DNA of 64,000 nt from Dryococelus australis (taxonomy: Eukaryota > Arthropoda > Insecta > Phasmatodea > Phasmatidae), in the NCBI GenBank assembly GCA_029891345.1, contig CM056997.1:221340172-221404171 (forward strand), written 5' to 3'. The notes under the pieces are model-generated. The model worked only from the letters and a program-made list of their open reading frames with translations. It was not told where the DNA came from and ran no database searches. The translations under genes were made by a program, and so were the position numbers. This document shows positions 45,641 to 56,172 of the stretch, in pieces (the first letter of the stretch is position 1; each line of letters opens with the position of its first letter).

Positions 45641-45775
45641 GTTACTTTGATATGTGCGTGCCCATTTCTTCATTGGCCTCGTGAAGCTCTGTCGCGGGCC
45701 TTGTGTCTGACTGGCTACTGCGCGCTTTTAACATTCCTTATTAGCTGAGCTGCCTGTTGTAATGCAAGTATAGGC
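45641..45775 (+). mobile_element. Partial TIR-C element
   Basis: GCGGCTGTTACTTTGATATG, CTTCATTGGCCTCGTGAAGC, GGGCCTTGTGTCTGACTGGC, TACTGCGCGC and AGCTGAGCTGCCTGTTG follow the forward TIR-C consensus. The 3' half is missing. Confidence 0.55.
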
Positions 45776-45900
45776 CTTTACACCGTAAAAAAAAACTTTA
45801 GCGTTCGACTGACATTCCCTTTCCTTTGACGAAACCAGCGTACACAACACAATTATAAAGTCAAATTTCAGACATTTGAAATACGGTTCTGCAATATTCG

Positions 45901-47714
45901 TATAGGCTGTTCACGGTAATCGGGGCACTTTACAAATTAACCTCTAAAAAATGCAATTCCTTCTAACTGTAACATTCCCCAGGTCTGCGACAATTCTCCT
46001 AACTGCGACATTCCTCCTGCCTGCGACATTCCTCCTGCCTGTGACATTCCTCCTACCTGCGACATTCCTCCTACCTGCGACATTCCTCCTACCTGCGACA
46101 TTCCTCCTACCTGCGACATTCCTCCTACTTGCAACATCCCTACTACCTGTGACATTCCTCCTGCCTGCGACATTCCTCCTACCTGCGACATTGTTCCTAC
46201 CTGCGAAATTCCTCCTACCTGCGACATTCCTCCTACTTGCAACATCCCTACTACCTGTGACATTCCTCCTGCATCGACATTCCTCCTACCTGCGACATTC
46301 CTCCTACCTGCGACATTCCTCCTACCTGCGACATTCCTCCTACCTGCGACATTCCTCCTACCTGCGACATTCCCCTACCTGCGACATTCCTCCTAATTGC
46401 GACATTCCTCCTACCTGCGACATTCCTCCTACCTACGACATTCTTCCTACCTGCGATAGTCCTCCTACCTGCGACATTCCTCCTACCTGCGACATTCCTC
46501 CTACTTGCGACATTCCTCCTACTTGCAACATCCCTACTACCTGCGACATTCCTCCTGCCTGCGACATTCCTCCTACTTGCAACATCCCTACTACCTGCGA
46601 CATTCCTCCTACTTGCAACATCCCTACTACCTGCGACATTCCTCCTACCTACGACATTCCTCCTACCTGCGACATTCCTCCTACTTGCGACATTCCTCCT
46701 ACTTGCATCATCCCTACTACCTGCGACATTCCTCCTACCTGCGACATTCCTCCTACCTGCGACATTCCTCCTACCTGCGACATTCCTCCTACTTGCAACA
46801 TCCCTACTACCTGCGACATTCCTCCTACTTGCAACATCCCTACTACCTGCGACATTCCTCCTACCTGCGACATTCCTCCTACCTGCGACATTCCTCCTAC
46901 TTGCGACATTCCTCCTACTTGCATCATCCCTACTACCTGCGACATTCCTCATACCTGCGACATTCCTCCTACCTGCGACATTCCTCCTACCTGCGACATT
47001 CCTCCTACCTGCGACATTCCTCCTACTTGCAACATCCCTACTACCTGCGAAATTCCTCCTACCTGCGACATTCCTCCTACCTGCGACATTCCTCCTACCT
47101 GCGACATTCCTCCTACCTGCGACATTCCTCCTACCTGCGACATTCCTCCTACTTGCGACATTCCTCCTACTTGCAACATCCCTACTACCTGCGACATTCC
47201 TCCTACTTGCAACATCCCTACTACCTGCGACATTCCTCCCACCTGCGACATTCCTCCTACTTGCAACATCCCTACTACCTGCGACATTCCTCCTACCTGC
47301 GACATTCCTCCTACCTGCGACATTCCTCCTACCTGCGACATTCCTCCTACCTGCGACATTCCTCATGTCCGCGAATATTTTAACGAGCAAATTGGCGGGC
47401 ATGTGCCCAGTAAAGTCGGTAACGATATAAGGAAATAATTTCCCTGCCATTTAAATGAATGTGTTAGTAAACATTTGTGAATACTGAAAATATTTCTTTC
47501 GCTTTCTGTTTATTTAATGTAAAGGTGACTAAGAATTAGCATATTTATAAAATTTTTACCTGTCCAATAATTCCACGGTTTTTACTTGACCGACGCAAGT
47601 AGTATAAAGTGAACATGCTCGTGACAGTGATGATGTTAAATGTGGTGGAAAAATACACAGTGTGCGTACAAGTAGATCTTCAGAAAGTGCTCAGTTTACC
47701 GTGAACAGCTTATA
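45901..47714 (+). mobile_element. TIR-A element containing an 18-bp array
   Basis: The left end is TATAGGCTGTTCACGGTAAT and the right end AGTGCTCAGTTTACCGTGAA followed by CAGCTTATA. The right unique flank (47370-47714) has CAGTAAAGTCGGTAACGATA, AACATTTGTGAATACTGAAA and AAGAATTAGCATATTTATAA, aligning with 945-1354, 18313-18697 and 56114-58698. Inside, 1.4 kb of 18-bp repeats occupy the position where the copy at 945-1354 has one 43-bp segment. Without the array the element would be about 410 bp, the usual size for this family. Confidence 0.75.
45966..47366. repeat. Minisatellite, 18-bp unit, about 78 copies
   Basis: The base unit is ACATTCCTCCTACCTGCG, with frequent variants ACATTCCTCCTACTTGCA and ACATCCCTACTACCTGCG that usually occur as a 36-bp pair. 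Because 18 is a multiple of three, long open frames appear on both strands (495 codons at 45951-47438, 399 codons at 46251-47450 minus, others). Their products are six-residue repeats such as CDIPPT or NVAGRR. All frames are open at once and the boundaries fall inside a transposon, so I do not call a gene. Confidence 0.96.
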
Positions 47715-48168
47715 AAAATGATTATATTGTTATGTAAATCATTGTAGAGCTTGGCTTAATATATATAGATGAAAATCGCCCTATAGTGAACAGAAATCCG
47801 CTCCACACCTCAGATAGTTTCTCGGCAAAATGGCTGCTTGTTATTGGTTTTATAAGTTCGAACTTTTCCATATTGCAAAGCCAAAGGCTTGGTTATCACT
47901 GACAGTAAAAAGCAAACGTGAAGTCAAAATCTGACTGAGGCGTGCCGCCATGATTCTCGGTCCACTCTGATGTAATGTTTAGACTAACCGCCTCACACCT
48001 AGGGGAACCGGGTTCGATTGCTGGCGGGGTCTCTCACGGATTTTCGCATGTGGGAATCGTGCCGGACGATGCCGCTGGACGGCGGGTTTTCTCGGAGAAC
48101 TCCCGTTTCCCCCGCGCTTGCATTCCGGTGCTCCTCCATACTCACCTCGCTTCATTTTCATCGGCTCT

Positions 48169-49215
48169 CACTTTAAATCTGAATCAGTGAGAATTTCACT
48201 GTTTCAATCAGTCAAACGTATCTGACTTGTAAAACAGTCAGGTCAGTGGATTTAACTGATGAACCTGTGAAAAAATGCCATATTTCCTTCACTGATTGAT
48301 TCAGTGACATTTCCCACTGATTCGTTAGTCATTTTTTCCACTGTTTTCTCTGTGGTTTATATTTTGACTGATGGATCAGTGAAACATCTGAGAAACTTGC
48401 TCCATGTCTATTTTTGACTGATGTATCAGTGAAACTGCGTGTAAAAATGGCTATCAAACATAGTTTAAAAATGGCCGTTAAACAACGTGTATCAAGTGAA
48501 GTAACAACGAATAAACAAATAAAACTAATACAAGATATTTTCTCTAAAATATGTTTCGTCTTTCAAAACACCATTTTACGAGGTAATATAAACACATAGG
48601 CTTTCATTCCGGTTGTACGTATTTCATTTCGATTCCATGGGATTGTCACAGCGCTCTGTTTGAAGGTTTAAATTGCATATAATGTGGCGAAGAGAGTGCA
48701 CTCATATATACTATTCGTTTTAAGAATACTAACTGTAACAATCAAACCAAACACGAAAAGTATGAGCATGCAACTTCAAACTACACGATTTCGCAGCGAA
48801 ATTATGACATATATTTGCCTCCTATAATTTCAAACTTTGTATGTTAACTCAGGTGGCAAGGTAACTGCATAGAGTCGAAGGGTGCGCGAGTTCATCCCGG
48901 CCATATGCGGAACGTTTTTTACTTGTTTAAATTACGGTAAATCGCACAATATAAATAGTAGACTTTCGTTAATATGTGTATTTCACGTAATTATTTACCT
49001 ACATTCAATAAAAGCAATATTTAATTCGCCACTGTAGTCGGCCGTTACTTATTTAATCAGCGAAATTGTTTCACGTCACTATTTCAATCAGTGGAATTTT
49101 TTCTCCGAAACAATCAGTGGTATTCCACTGAATCTAAGCGGAGTCATTTCCATTGATTAGAGTTGTTGAATTTCACTGCGAATCAGTGGTTTTCCACTGA
49201 TTCGAATTTATAATG
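48169..49215 (+). mobile_element. TIR-E element inserted in a SINE, 1,047 bp
   Basis: The left end CACTTTAAATCTGAATCAGT and right end ACTGATTCGAATTTATAATG are imperfect inverted repeats related to the element at 29942-31034. CT flanks both sides (48167-48168 and 49216-49217), consistent with a 2-bp target duplication. Both subterminal regions are filled with ATCAGTG/CACTGAT motifs in both orientations. A tRNA-like motif pair lies at 48854-48900. No transposase is visible; the 61-codon frame at 48414-48599 is AT-rich and unrecognised. Confidence 0.72.
48854..48900 (+). other. tRNA-like A/B-box motifs inside TIR-E
   Basis: TGGCAAGGTAACTGC resembles an A-box, and GAGTTCATCCCGG (48888-48900) resembles a B-box, at short spacing. 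It sits about two thirds of the way along the element, as does the motif pair at 30697-30773 in the sister element. Pol III activity is not demonstrated. Confidence 0.35.
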
Positions 49216-49309
49216 CTGAAGAGCTCGATGTTAAGAGCCACTTACGTAATGCTGGTGGCACGTGCCAGGCAGAATACGTGGCAGGCAGTGTTATTAAGTA
49301 GGCTACACT

Positions 49310-49620
49310 ACGTGGCAGTCTCAGAGGGGCTGCAGGCACGCGCTGTTATCGGTCGGCGCTCCTGTTTCCCGTCACATTGTTGACTGACCACTGTGAACTC
49401 CTGAACCCTTCCCACGCCACGCCACGCCGCACCGTCACTCCTCTGGGCCGCTGAACCACTTGACTGCCAACTACAGCCGCACACGCCAACAAAATGCCGG
49501 CACTGGTCAATGCTGGAACGCCGTTCGCCAATCAGCGCCCAGTATCCTACTCGCCTGCCGGTAGCCCAGCCAATAGGGAACATTCTGCAGAACGCTGTAC
49601 GCTATAATGCTTAGGCGTAT
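49310..49620 (-). mobile_element. TIR-C element
   Basis: In reverse orientation: CTACAGCCGCACACGCCAAC, AAAATGCCGGCACTGGTCAA, GGAACGCCGTTCGCCAATCA and GTAGCCCAGCCAATAGGGAA match the family. The left portion contains a local CACGCCACGCCACGCCGC repeat. Ends are eroded. The overlapping minus-strand ORFs are incidental. Confidence 0.55.
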
Positions 49621-49742
49621 TTGTTCAGCTGCATTTAAAAGAAACAGTTTAATTTATTAAATACTTACTATTTTTGTTGACAATAAATTTATATTCACAA
49701 CTGCCTACCTGCATGGCGTACTTCGTGAAGTTCTTACGATTT

Positions 49743-50086
49743 TCATATGTATTGTCGCCATTAATGTTGACTTGACATAACATTTTCATATGTATTGTCG
49801 CCATTAAGGTTGACTTAACATAACATTTTCATATGTATTGTCGCCATTAAGGTTGACTTGACATAACATTTTCATATGTATTGTCGCCATTAAGGTTGAC
49901 TTAACATAACATTTTCATATGTATTGTCGCCATTAAGGTTGACTTAACATAACATTTTCATATGTATTGTCGCCATTAAGGTTGACTTAACATAACATTT
50001 TCATATGTATTGTCGCCATTAAGGTTGACTTAACATAACATTTTCATATGTATTGTCGCCATTAAGGTTGACTTAACATAACATTT
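49743..50086. repeat. Minisatellite, 43-bp unit, 8 copies
   Basis: TCATATGTATTGTCGCCATT followed by AAGGTTGACTTAACATAACA recurs every 43 bp; differences are TTGACTTGACAT/TTGACTTAACAT and TAATGTT/TAAGGTT in the first units. Unrelated in sequence to the 43-bp unit at 56-58 kb. Confidence 0.95.
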
Positions 50087-50300
50087 TCTGCCCTTGAAAA
50101 CTGATTGAATCGCTTCAACTATACCTACATTTGATTGACAACAGAGACCCAGGTTAGTTTTGTGTATATTGTACCACAAGTATTTGTAGATTACCTACGA
50201 ACACTGCGCGATTTTGCTTTATAAAATCGTGTTTTAAATACGAGCATTTTTCAAAGAAATTTTCATCGTTCAAATATCGTTGATTAGAAGTTTGTTTCCC

Positions 50301-50382
50301 TCACTCATCTTGAGTCCTGGTCACTTATCTTAAGTCCTGGTCACTCGTCTTGAGTCCTGATCACTCATCTTGTGTCCTGGTC
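50301..50382. repeat. Short minisatellite, 20-bp unit, 4 copies
   Basis: TCACTCATCTTGAGTCCTGG and variants (CTTATCTTAAG, CTCGTCTTGAG, CTCATCTTGTG) follow each other in 20-bp steps. Confidence 0.9.
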
Positions 50383-51394
50383 AGGAATGTCAATATTCAA
50401 CGGCAACGATCAGAGAGGGAAACAATTCGTGCTTGGATATTTCTGAACATGTTCACACTTGGCAAACGAGTTTAGTGACAAGTCCTAGCTGCCAATACAA
50501 AAATCACAGGTGTTAGTGATTGGAACCACCTAATTCTGTACGTCTAGGACAAGCTTTAAAAATCGTGTTCCACACAAAAATAAAATAAAAAACAATCGCT
50601 TCAAATATGCCCGCAACTTATTGTACCATAGGTATACTACGCTTGGGATTCTCTGGAAAAATACACTAGTTACGTCCAAATAGCTAATTACTATGGCAAC
50701 CGAAACTGTAGGTTATAACTATAGGGACACCAGATTGTAGCGAAAAGAGTCGGACATTCCATCAGCTTTAATTTCGTGTTCGTCACATGTCTTTATGAGA
50801 AGACATTTCGTTTGTTGACTAGCCAATCATAAAACGGTTACCCCGGTACTGGACGTCTCTGATTGGCAGACAAGCACATAATACTCCTAACATAGTGTAT
50901 CTGGTGTGTTTTTAAATACAGATACTGATGAAATATTTTGGCGTAAAACAGGCGCCGTAGTACTAACTGACGGTAGTCTGCTGTCGGATAAGCTATTGTT
51001 TAATGGCAGCAGTGTTTATTTCTTCCGCCGCATGGCGCTGCTGTCACATTCACTGGTAATGGCTGGAGGTTGCCGTCATTTCCGCCGCGGGCGGGAAGAA
51101 CAATATTGCTGCAGAATTGTCGGCAGTGGAAGAAAACCAGGCCTGAGATGAAACACACTCGAGACGGACTCGCTTTCAAGTTAACAGCCATGAACGAAGA
51201 TATCGATCGGAACATACAGAATACATCATGACTTTCCAGCATTTTCTAACATAGCCTTCAAACTGCTGATAACATGCTTGGAAAGTTTTATACACACGGG
51301 ATAATGTACTGAGGAATTGACAAGTTTCATATGTTCACCCGAATCCCTTAGTCCTTTCAACCACAGACAGTCATATGATTTTAGATGTTGCAAC

Positions 51395-51422
51395 GAACAC
51401 ACACACACACACATAGAGAGAG

Positions 51423-51498
<76 letters not shown>
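51395..51498. repeat. (CA)n followed by (GA)n microsatellite
   Basis: A CA run to about 51412 leads into a long GA run that ends where a SINE tail fragment begins. The GA repeat accounts for the ORFs seen on both strands here. Confidence 0.97.
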
Positions 51499-51501
<3 letters not shown>

Positions 51502-51536
51502 ATTTGGGCGGCTCTTAACAGCTAGGTCTTGAGAGA
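51499..51536 (-). mobile_element. SINE 3'-tail fragment (copy 9)
   Basis: ATATTTGGGCGGCTCTTAAC followed by AGCTAGGTCTTGAGAGA matches the last 35-40 bp of the SINE family in minus orientation. The GA microsatellite lies exactly at the position of the SINE 3' end, suggesting it grew from the SINE tail. The rest of the SINE is absent. Confidence 0.65.
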
Positions 51537-52064
51537 ACAAAGAACTAATTTTTTGTTTGGAGTTTAGCATATATCAGTACAACGCACTGTTACATGTCGG
51601 AACCAATTAAAAACGTGATTTTATTTCATGTTATTGCGAGCAGTTCGTTATCAGACTGCTGCTATCACTACACTATGACTGCTACTATCATTAATAAAGT
51701 TGTCCGTATGAGGCAAATTGCTACTTTCTTCACGGCTGTTACAAGAAAGAAAATATTCATGGTAACTCATGTGCAATAATTTAAAACGTTCTGGGAAGTT
51801 ATTAGGTCGTCAAAATTCTATAGGCATAAGCCTTACAAAACAATAATTGTGCCAAAAAAATTTGCCATGAGTTGAGAATGGAGAGATTGATCTCGCTGAA
51901 CACATTGACACATAATGTACACGATTGTGAACATTGGCTTCTTGCAGGTTATTTTTGGCCGGTCTTGAATAATACTAAGTTCCATTTCCAAATTATCTTC
52001 CCTGTACAGAAATTGACTCGTAAGACATACTACTGCTTCAGGACATTGAAGATAATCACACTGA

Positions 52065-52245
52065 GGAGACATGGCGCTGCGATTACTTTGATGTGGGCGT
52101 ATCTATTCTCTCACTGGCTGCACGAAGCTCCAGAACGGGCCTTGTGTCTAACTGCAGGCTACTTGCGTGTTGTGAAATTCGTCCATTGGCTGGACTGCCT
52201 GCCGGCTGGCAAGTAAGTTACCACACGATGAATTACGAAGGCGTT
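52065..52245 (+). mobile_element. Partial TIR-C element
   Basis: GAGGAGACATGGCGCTGCGA, TACTTTGATGTGGGCGTATC, CTCACTGGCTGCACGAAGCT, CGGGCCTTGTGTCTAACTGC and TTGGCTGGACTGCCTGCCGG follow the forward consensus. The distal half after GTAAGTTACCA is lost. Confidence 0.6.
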
Positions 52246-53463
52246 ATACAAATTTGTTGTCGTGTGGCTGAGGTACGTTGAATAAGCGGGGTTTATTGCA
52301 ACGCCAGTGTAGGTGTGTGGGTGTGTGCGCGCGGGTGTGTGTGTGTGTGTTTGAGGATATGCTTGAATGAGTTACAACGTGCAGTTTAATTTGTTCCCCA
52401 TAGTGTCTTACTCGTAGACACCAATTTGCGTGGTGTCAAGAGGTTTTCTAAAATCTCGCTTGACCCCAAATGAAAATAAGCCATTTCCTATTTAAAAAAG
52501 CTAGATTTATCTAAATATACTTAAAATCATGTAATCAGAGTTAAATTATTATTTCCTGATTTTATTTATTTACAATAAATTAAAAAAATTCTCTCTACCC
52601 AACATCTCACAATAAAATGATATCCCTTGCTGTTTACAATTAATGAATTGAATAATAAAAATTTACAATTACCTCGAAGAATTTAATGTAATAAAATAAT
52701 TAAAAATCAGTCCCAATAGAGAGTGTATCAAAACCTAATCAATTATTTCATTGATTATATGTCCATATTTAACAGTTCCAATATTTACATAAAAGTCCGT
52801 ATCACATGTCCATTCAGTCCCCCCTGCGGCGAGCGACCTAGCAGTGAACGGATCTGCCTGGGGTCACTCACATAGAGACGGTCAACGCATTGAGCTCGCT
52901 CGCGTCAGAGTGTAACAATACATTCATTCAAAATGTGTATTTATTAAATGTGATTTTCTCTGAGTTATCGGGGTTAATTTCTACATCCTCAGAAGAGAAG
53001 GAAACAACATGTGACTGTTTTATTGTTTAAATAAAACCCACAATCTGTTTTACTCATATTGAAGAAAAAGCTAGATTTCTCGCTAGGCGGTCTAAAAATG
53101 TTATGTCGCTAAACTGAACTTTGTAAAAGCTATACTTGGCGAACAAGGAGCTAAATTGGCAACACTGAGTCCACGCAATGGAAGCGAAGTTGGCGAAGAA
53201 TCGACGAAGGGGGAGATTATCAGCTGACGGCGCCTGGGTTGCAACTCAGTGTCCTGCAGTTGCTGTATGGTTTTTTGTGGTTCGGCGTCGCTGCGTGATG
53301 GACGCAGGATTCCTCTTCTCGACGACTCCTCGGCCACGCCGCAGAGATAAGACATGTACAGAAGCAAGTGTTGCAGTCCGCCTCACTGCCGGCGGCTACA
53401 TTACATACGTACTTACTTCTTTGACAAACTACTGCCGTTGTGGCATCACTTACAGTTAAGAAC
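52246..53463. other. Unassigned intergenic stretch
   Basis: A GT-rich run lies at 52310-52352 and AT-rich sequence at 52480-52780. A GC-balanced patch (53100-53400) contains frames on both strands (53101-53367 minus, 53178-53459 plus) without recognisable domains. TTGGCAACACTG at 53156-53167 is unremarkable. Confidence 0.4.
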
Positions 53464-53754
53464 ACCAACATTTCGTTTCGCCTTTTATACGACCTGTACG
53501 CTAGACTTTACGGTCTCGTGTACTTCCGAGACTCAGCTTTCTGTTCATTGGCCAATGCCACCCCAGTCTGTGGCCAGTATTACCTCAGAGCAGGTGGCAC
53601 GCAGTTCGGAGCTTGTTTTCTTGCAGCTCTGTTATTGGCTCATAGTTCACCTCACGTGTCTAACAAATTATCATCCTATTGTAAACATTACAGAAATACA
53701 CATTTGTTTCAAGTCTAACTTGTCATAAAATGAATTCGCGAAATTTCACTACCT
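53464..53754 (+). mobile_element. TIR-D element, diverged copy
   Basis: GACCTGTACGCTAGACTTTA followed by CGGTCT corresponds to GACCTGTAGGCTAGACTTCA in the 43540 copy. CATTGGCCAATGCC and GTTATTGGCTCATAG match its CCAAT/ATTGG blocks, and the right end ATGAATTCGCGAAATTTCAC resembles its right end. The ORFs over it are incidental. Confidence 0.55.
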
Positions 53755-53758
53755 CAGC

Positions 53759-54197
53759 TACAGTCTATTCGCGGTTTCTTCGCACTTTTTAAATCAAACT
53801 TTTTGAAAAATCACCCAGTGTATGACGTGTTTGCTTGTTTACTAAATACATCAATTATCACGAGTGTTTTATATTCGTGTTAATATAAATTGACATAAAA
53901 GAACCTTAATGTTAATTTAATTAAAATTTATTTATATTTGATTCATAAATTGCACATTTGATCTGTACTTGTGAATGAAAACAGTGAGAAAATAGGTGGG
54001 TTGGTAATGCCTAGAAATATATTGTTGCTATGCAGAATATTATTAGACAGAGTGCGCACGAATGCGGCGCGTTGTCCCTCTGGGGTAATTGTCTAGACTC
54101 AGTTAAGATTTATTAGCATTACGCGAAGGAATACTCTGGAAGTAGAACTTTAGCAAGGTTTCAGAACAGTTGGAAATAACTGTGAATTGTCTAAATA
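53759..54197 (-). mobile_element. TIR-B element, full-length, reverse orientation
   Basis: The left end TACAGTCTATTCGCGGTTTC and right end AATAACTGTGAATTGTCTAA are inverted repeats. Reading in reverse, GGTATTCCTTCGCGTAAT and AAATCTTAACTGAGTCTAGA correspond to the GGATATTCCTC and AAGCTTAGTTAACTGTAGA blocks of the 4993 copy. It is about 440 bp and non-coding. Confidence 0.7.
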
Positions 54198-54244
54198 TTC
54201 TACAACGGTTCGCGGACTCAACACCCAATCGCAGAGTATGCAAG

Positions 54245-54415
54245 GGTACAGAGGTGAACCAGCCACTTATTCCGCCAATTGCAGCCGTACACGCCAGCTA
54301 AGCCGGCAACCCGGCGAATTTGAACTTGCAGGCGCGGTAGGTCGCAGCCAATCTGGCTCAAGACCCTTTCCAGAGTCTCACGCAACAAATCAGAGTTTGG
54401 TTACGCACACATCAG
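54245..54415 (-). mobile_element. Partial TIR-C element
   Basis: GGTACAGAGGTGAACCAGCC, CCGCCAATTGCAGCCGTACA and CGCCAGCTAAGCCGGCAA, then GCAGCCAATCTGGCT and CGCAACAAATCAGAG, follow the reverse-orientation consensus with internal loss. The right terminal repeat is unclear. Confidence 0.5.
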
Positions 54416-54666
54416 AGAAACCCCCTCGCAATTTGTACACAGAGTAAAACAAGCGGGGAGGAACTGGCTGGTGTCGCAGTGTGGGACATGTTGAATGGAG
54501 TACTTAGTCGACACGACCTCACCTTCACGTATTACCTTTAACGGACCTCCCTGGTGTTTGTATGTGCCTGTGGCTACCCAGCCGAGCACTCACGACGCCT
54601 ACCTTGTTGTAACACGGCGATCAGAAGAGCGAAACGTTACCAGGGCGACTGCCTCATAGTAGTTCA

Positions 54667-54840
54667 GTACGCAGAGAACAAATCGCGTGCCAGCTCTTTC
54701 GATGTGGGCGTTACCATTTTCTCATATGCGAGCGTGGTGTCTGATTGGCTATTGCGTGCTGCGAAGCACTACTTATTGGTTGACTTGTCGACTGGCAAGT
54801 AGATTACCGAGTACTTGTTGGCGAACGGCGCAGCGTTCCG
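54667..54840 (+). mobile_element. Partial TIR-C element
   Basis: GTACGCAGAGAACAAATCGC, TTTCGATGTGGGCGTTACCA, GTCTGATTGGCTATTGCGTG, TTATTGGTTGACTTGTCGAC and TTGTTGGCGAACGGCG fit the forward TIR-C order. It ends before the right repeat. Confidence 0.55.
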
Positions 54841-55776
54841 GCCGTAGACTAAAGATGAGGTAGACCGATTATTCGACTTCTGGGCATGTACCCAAAATTG
54901 ACCTATCCTACGCCAACACAATCGTCAAAGTCGCATGGTGAACAGTGATGAACATGTTTTTTTATATATAGTTTTCTAAAGACAAGCGCTTTAACATAAA
55001 TAAAAATAAATAAAATACTTTTACCAATTTGTATTTTATCAAACTGTATTACAAATTGGTAAGAGGAAGTATATAAGCATCTCAAATAACTTGTTTACTA
55101 AACAGTATTCTAATCTCTAATCCTATACACATCGTCCATGACAGTCGTATTGGTAGGTGAGTAGTTAAAACGTCGGGGCAGGGAGAATGGGTATGCTCAG
55201 CTAGCGTGATCACTCTAGGATCCCAATATGATGCTGGCCAGTAACGGAATGTTAGTGTCGCGCGCAGGAGCTGGGGGAGAAATTAACAGTTTCGCGTCTG
55301 TATTGTTGAGTAGCGTGTGTTGCCAGCGACAGTGTCGTAGCCTCTTGGGCGGCCGCATGACATATGTTCCGCTCGCCGCCTTAATTGGCTACTCGAGCCC
55401 GCAAACGGCCAATAAAACAAGTTATACTGCTTGTCGGAGCTCACGGCCACCTCCGGCACTAAACCGCACAGCGAGAGAGGCGTAAAAAAAAGCGCTGCTC
55501 GAGCACATCGTCTTGATCATGCGTAAATTACGAACAGCTACGCGTCGGGTCGTATTTTATTATCAGCGCCGCGCTGATGCCAGCCGCGAGTGCACGGGAT
55601 GTGAAGCGAGTCCTCGCCGTTTCAGTCTACCGGCGCTTCCGTTTTCAACGATTTGATAAGGAACGAATATGATTCGTGCACACACAGTAGTCAGAATGTT
55701 TTCCCAGTAATGTGTCAAGTTACACCTTAAAAAAAAAAAAAAAAAAGTTCCATATTCTGCGATGTCTAGAGCCATC
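54841..55776. other. Unassigned stretch, CpG-containing in part
   Basis: The part at 55160-55500 is CpG-rich with TTAATTGGCTACTCG and CGGCCAATAAAAC motifs and could be an eroded CCAAT-rich element or a promoter; nothing decides between them. An A-run lies at 55729-55746. Confidence 0.4.
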
Positions 55777-56037
55777 TGGGACTGCGGTTGCTGAGCAGTG
55801 AGCAACTCGCCTCCCACGAAGGGAACCAGGTTCAATCTCCGGCCGAGTCACTCCCAAATTTTCGCAAGTGGGAATCGAGCCGGGCGGTGCCTCTGGTCGG
55901 CAGGTTTTCTCGGGGATCTCCCGTTTTCCCCGTCCCTTCATTCTGGCCGTGCTCCATACTCACTTCGATTCACCCTCATCGCCTCTCAAGACCTGGCTGT
56001 TAAGAGCCACCCAAATCTGTTCAGCCACTCACTCTAC
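55777..56037 (+). mobile_element. tRNA-derived SINE (copy 10)
   Basis: The head TGGGACTGCGGTTGCTGAGC (A-box) is followed by CCAGGTTCAATCTCCGGCC (B-box), the body GGGAATCGAGCCGGGCGGTG and CTCGGGGATCTCCCGTTTTC, and the tail CTCAAGACCTGGCTGTTAAG followed by AGCCACCCAAATC. Full length. Several ORFs across it are incidental. Confidence 0.87.
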
Positions 56038-56172
56038 AGCCACCTGTTTTTTTTTTTGCGAACACATTAATGTGCAAGCTAGATTTCTCTACTTCAAGTG
56101 TGCACTTGTAACATGAAAGCCGTTCACGGTTAATCGAGCAGTTTTGACTATCAACTTTTGAAAAAAAAATGC

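Larger units (their letters stand above)
47959..49247 (+). mobile_element. tRNA-derived SINE (copy 8), split by a TIR-E element
   Basis: The left part (47959-48168) has GGGAACCGGGTTCGATTGCT (B-box), GGGAATCGTGCCGGACGATG, CTCGGAGAACTCCCGTTTCC and CATACTCACCTCGCTTCATT. The tail resumes at 49216 with GAAGAGCTCGATGTTAAGAG followed by CCAC. The interruption falls in the CGGCTCTCAAGAG block of the consensus. Confidence 0.82.
50087..52064. other. Unassigned stretch with simple repeats
   Basis: Apart from the small array at 50301-50382 and the GA/SINE block at 51395-51536, I see no element. Frames at 50906-51151 plus, 51000-51242 minus and 51833-52072 minus have no recognisable domains. Confidence 0.45.

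Noticed and set aside
45951-47450. Open frames of 495 and 399 codons on opposite strands
   Set aside because: They arise because an 18-bp stop-free unit is repeated about 78 times. Several frames on both strands are open at once, and the array lies inside a non-coding TIR element.
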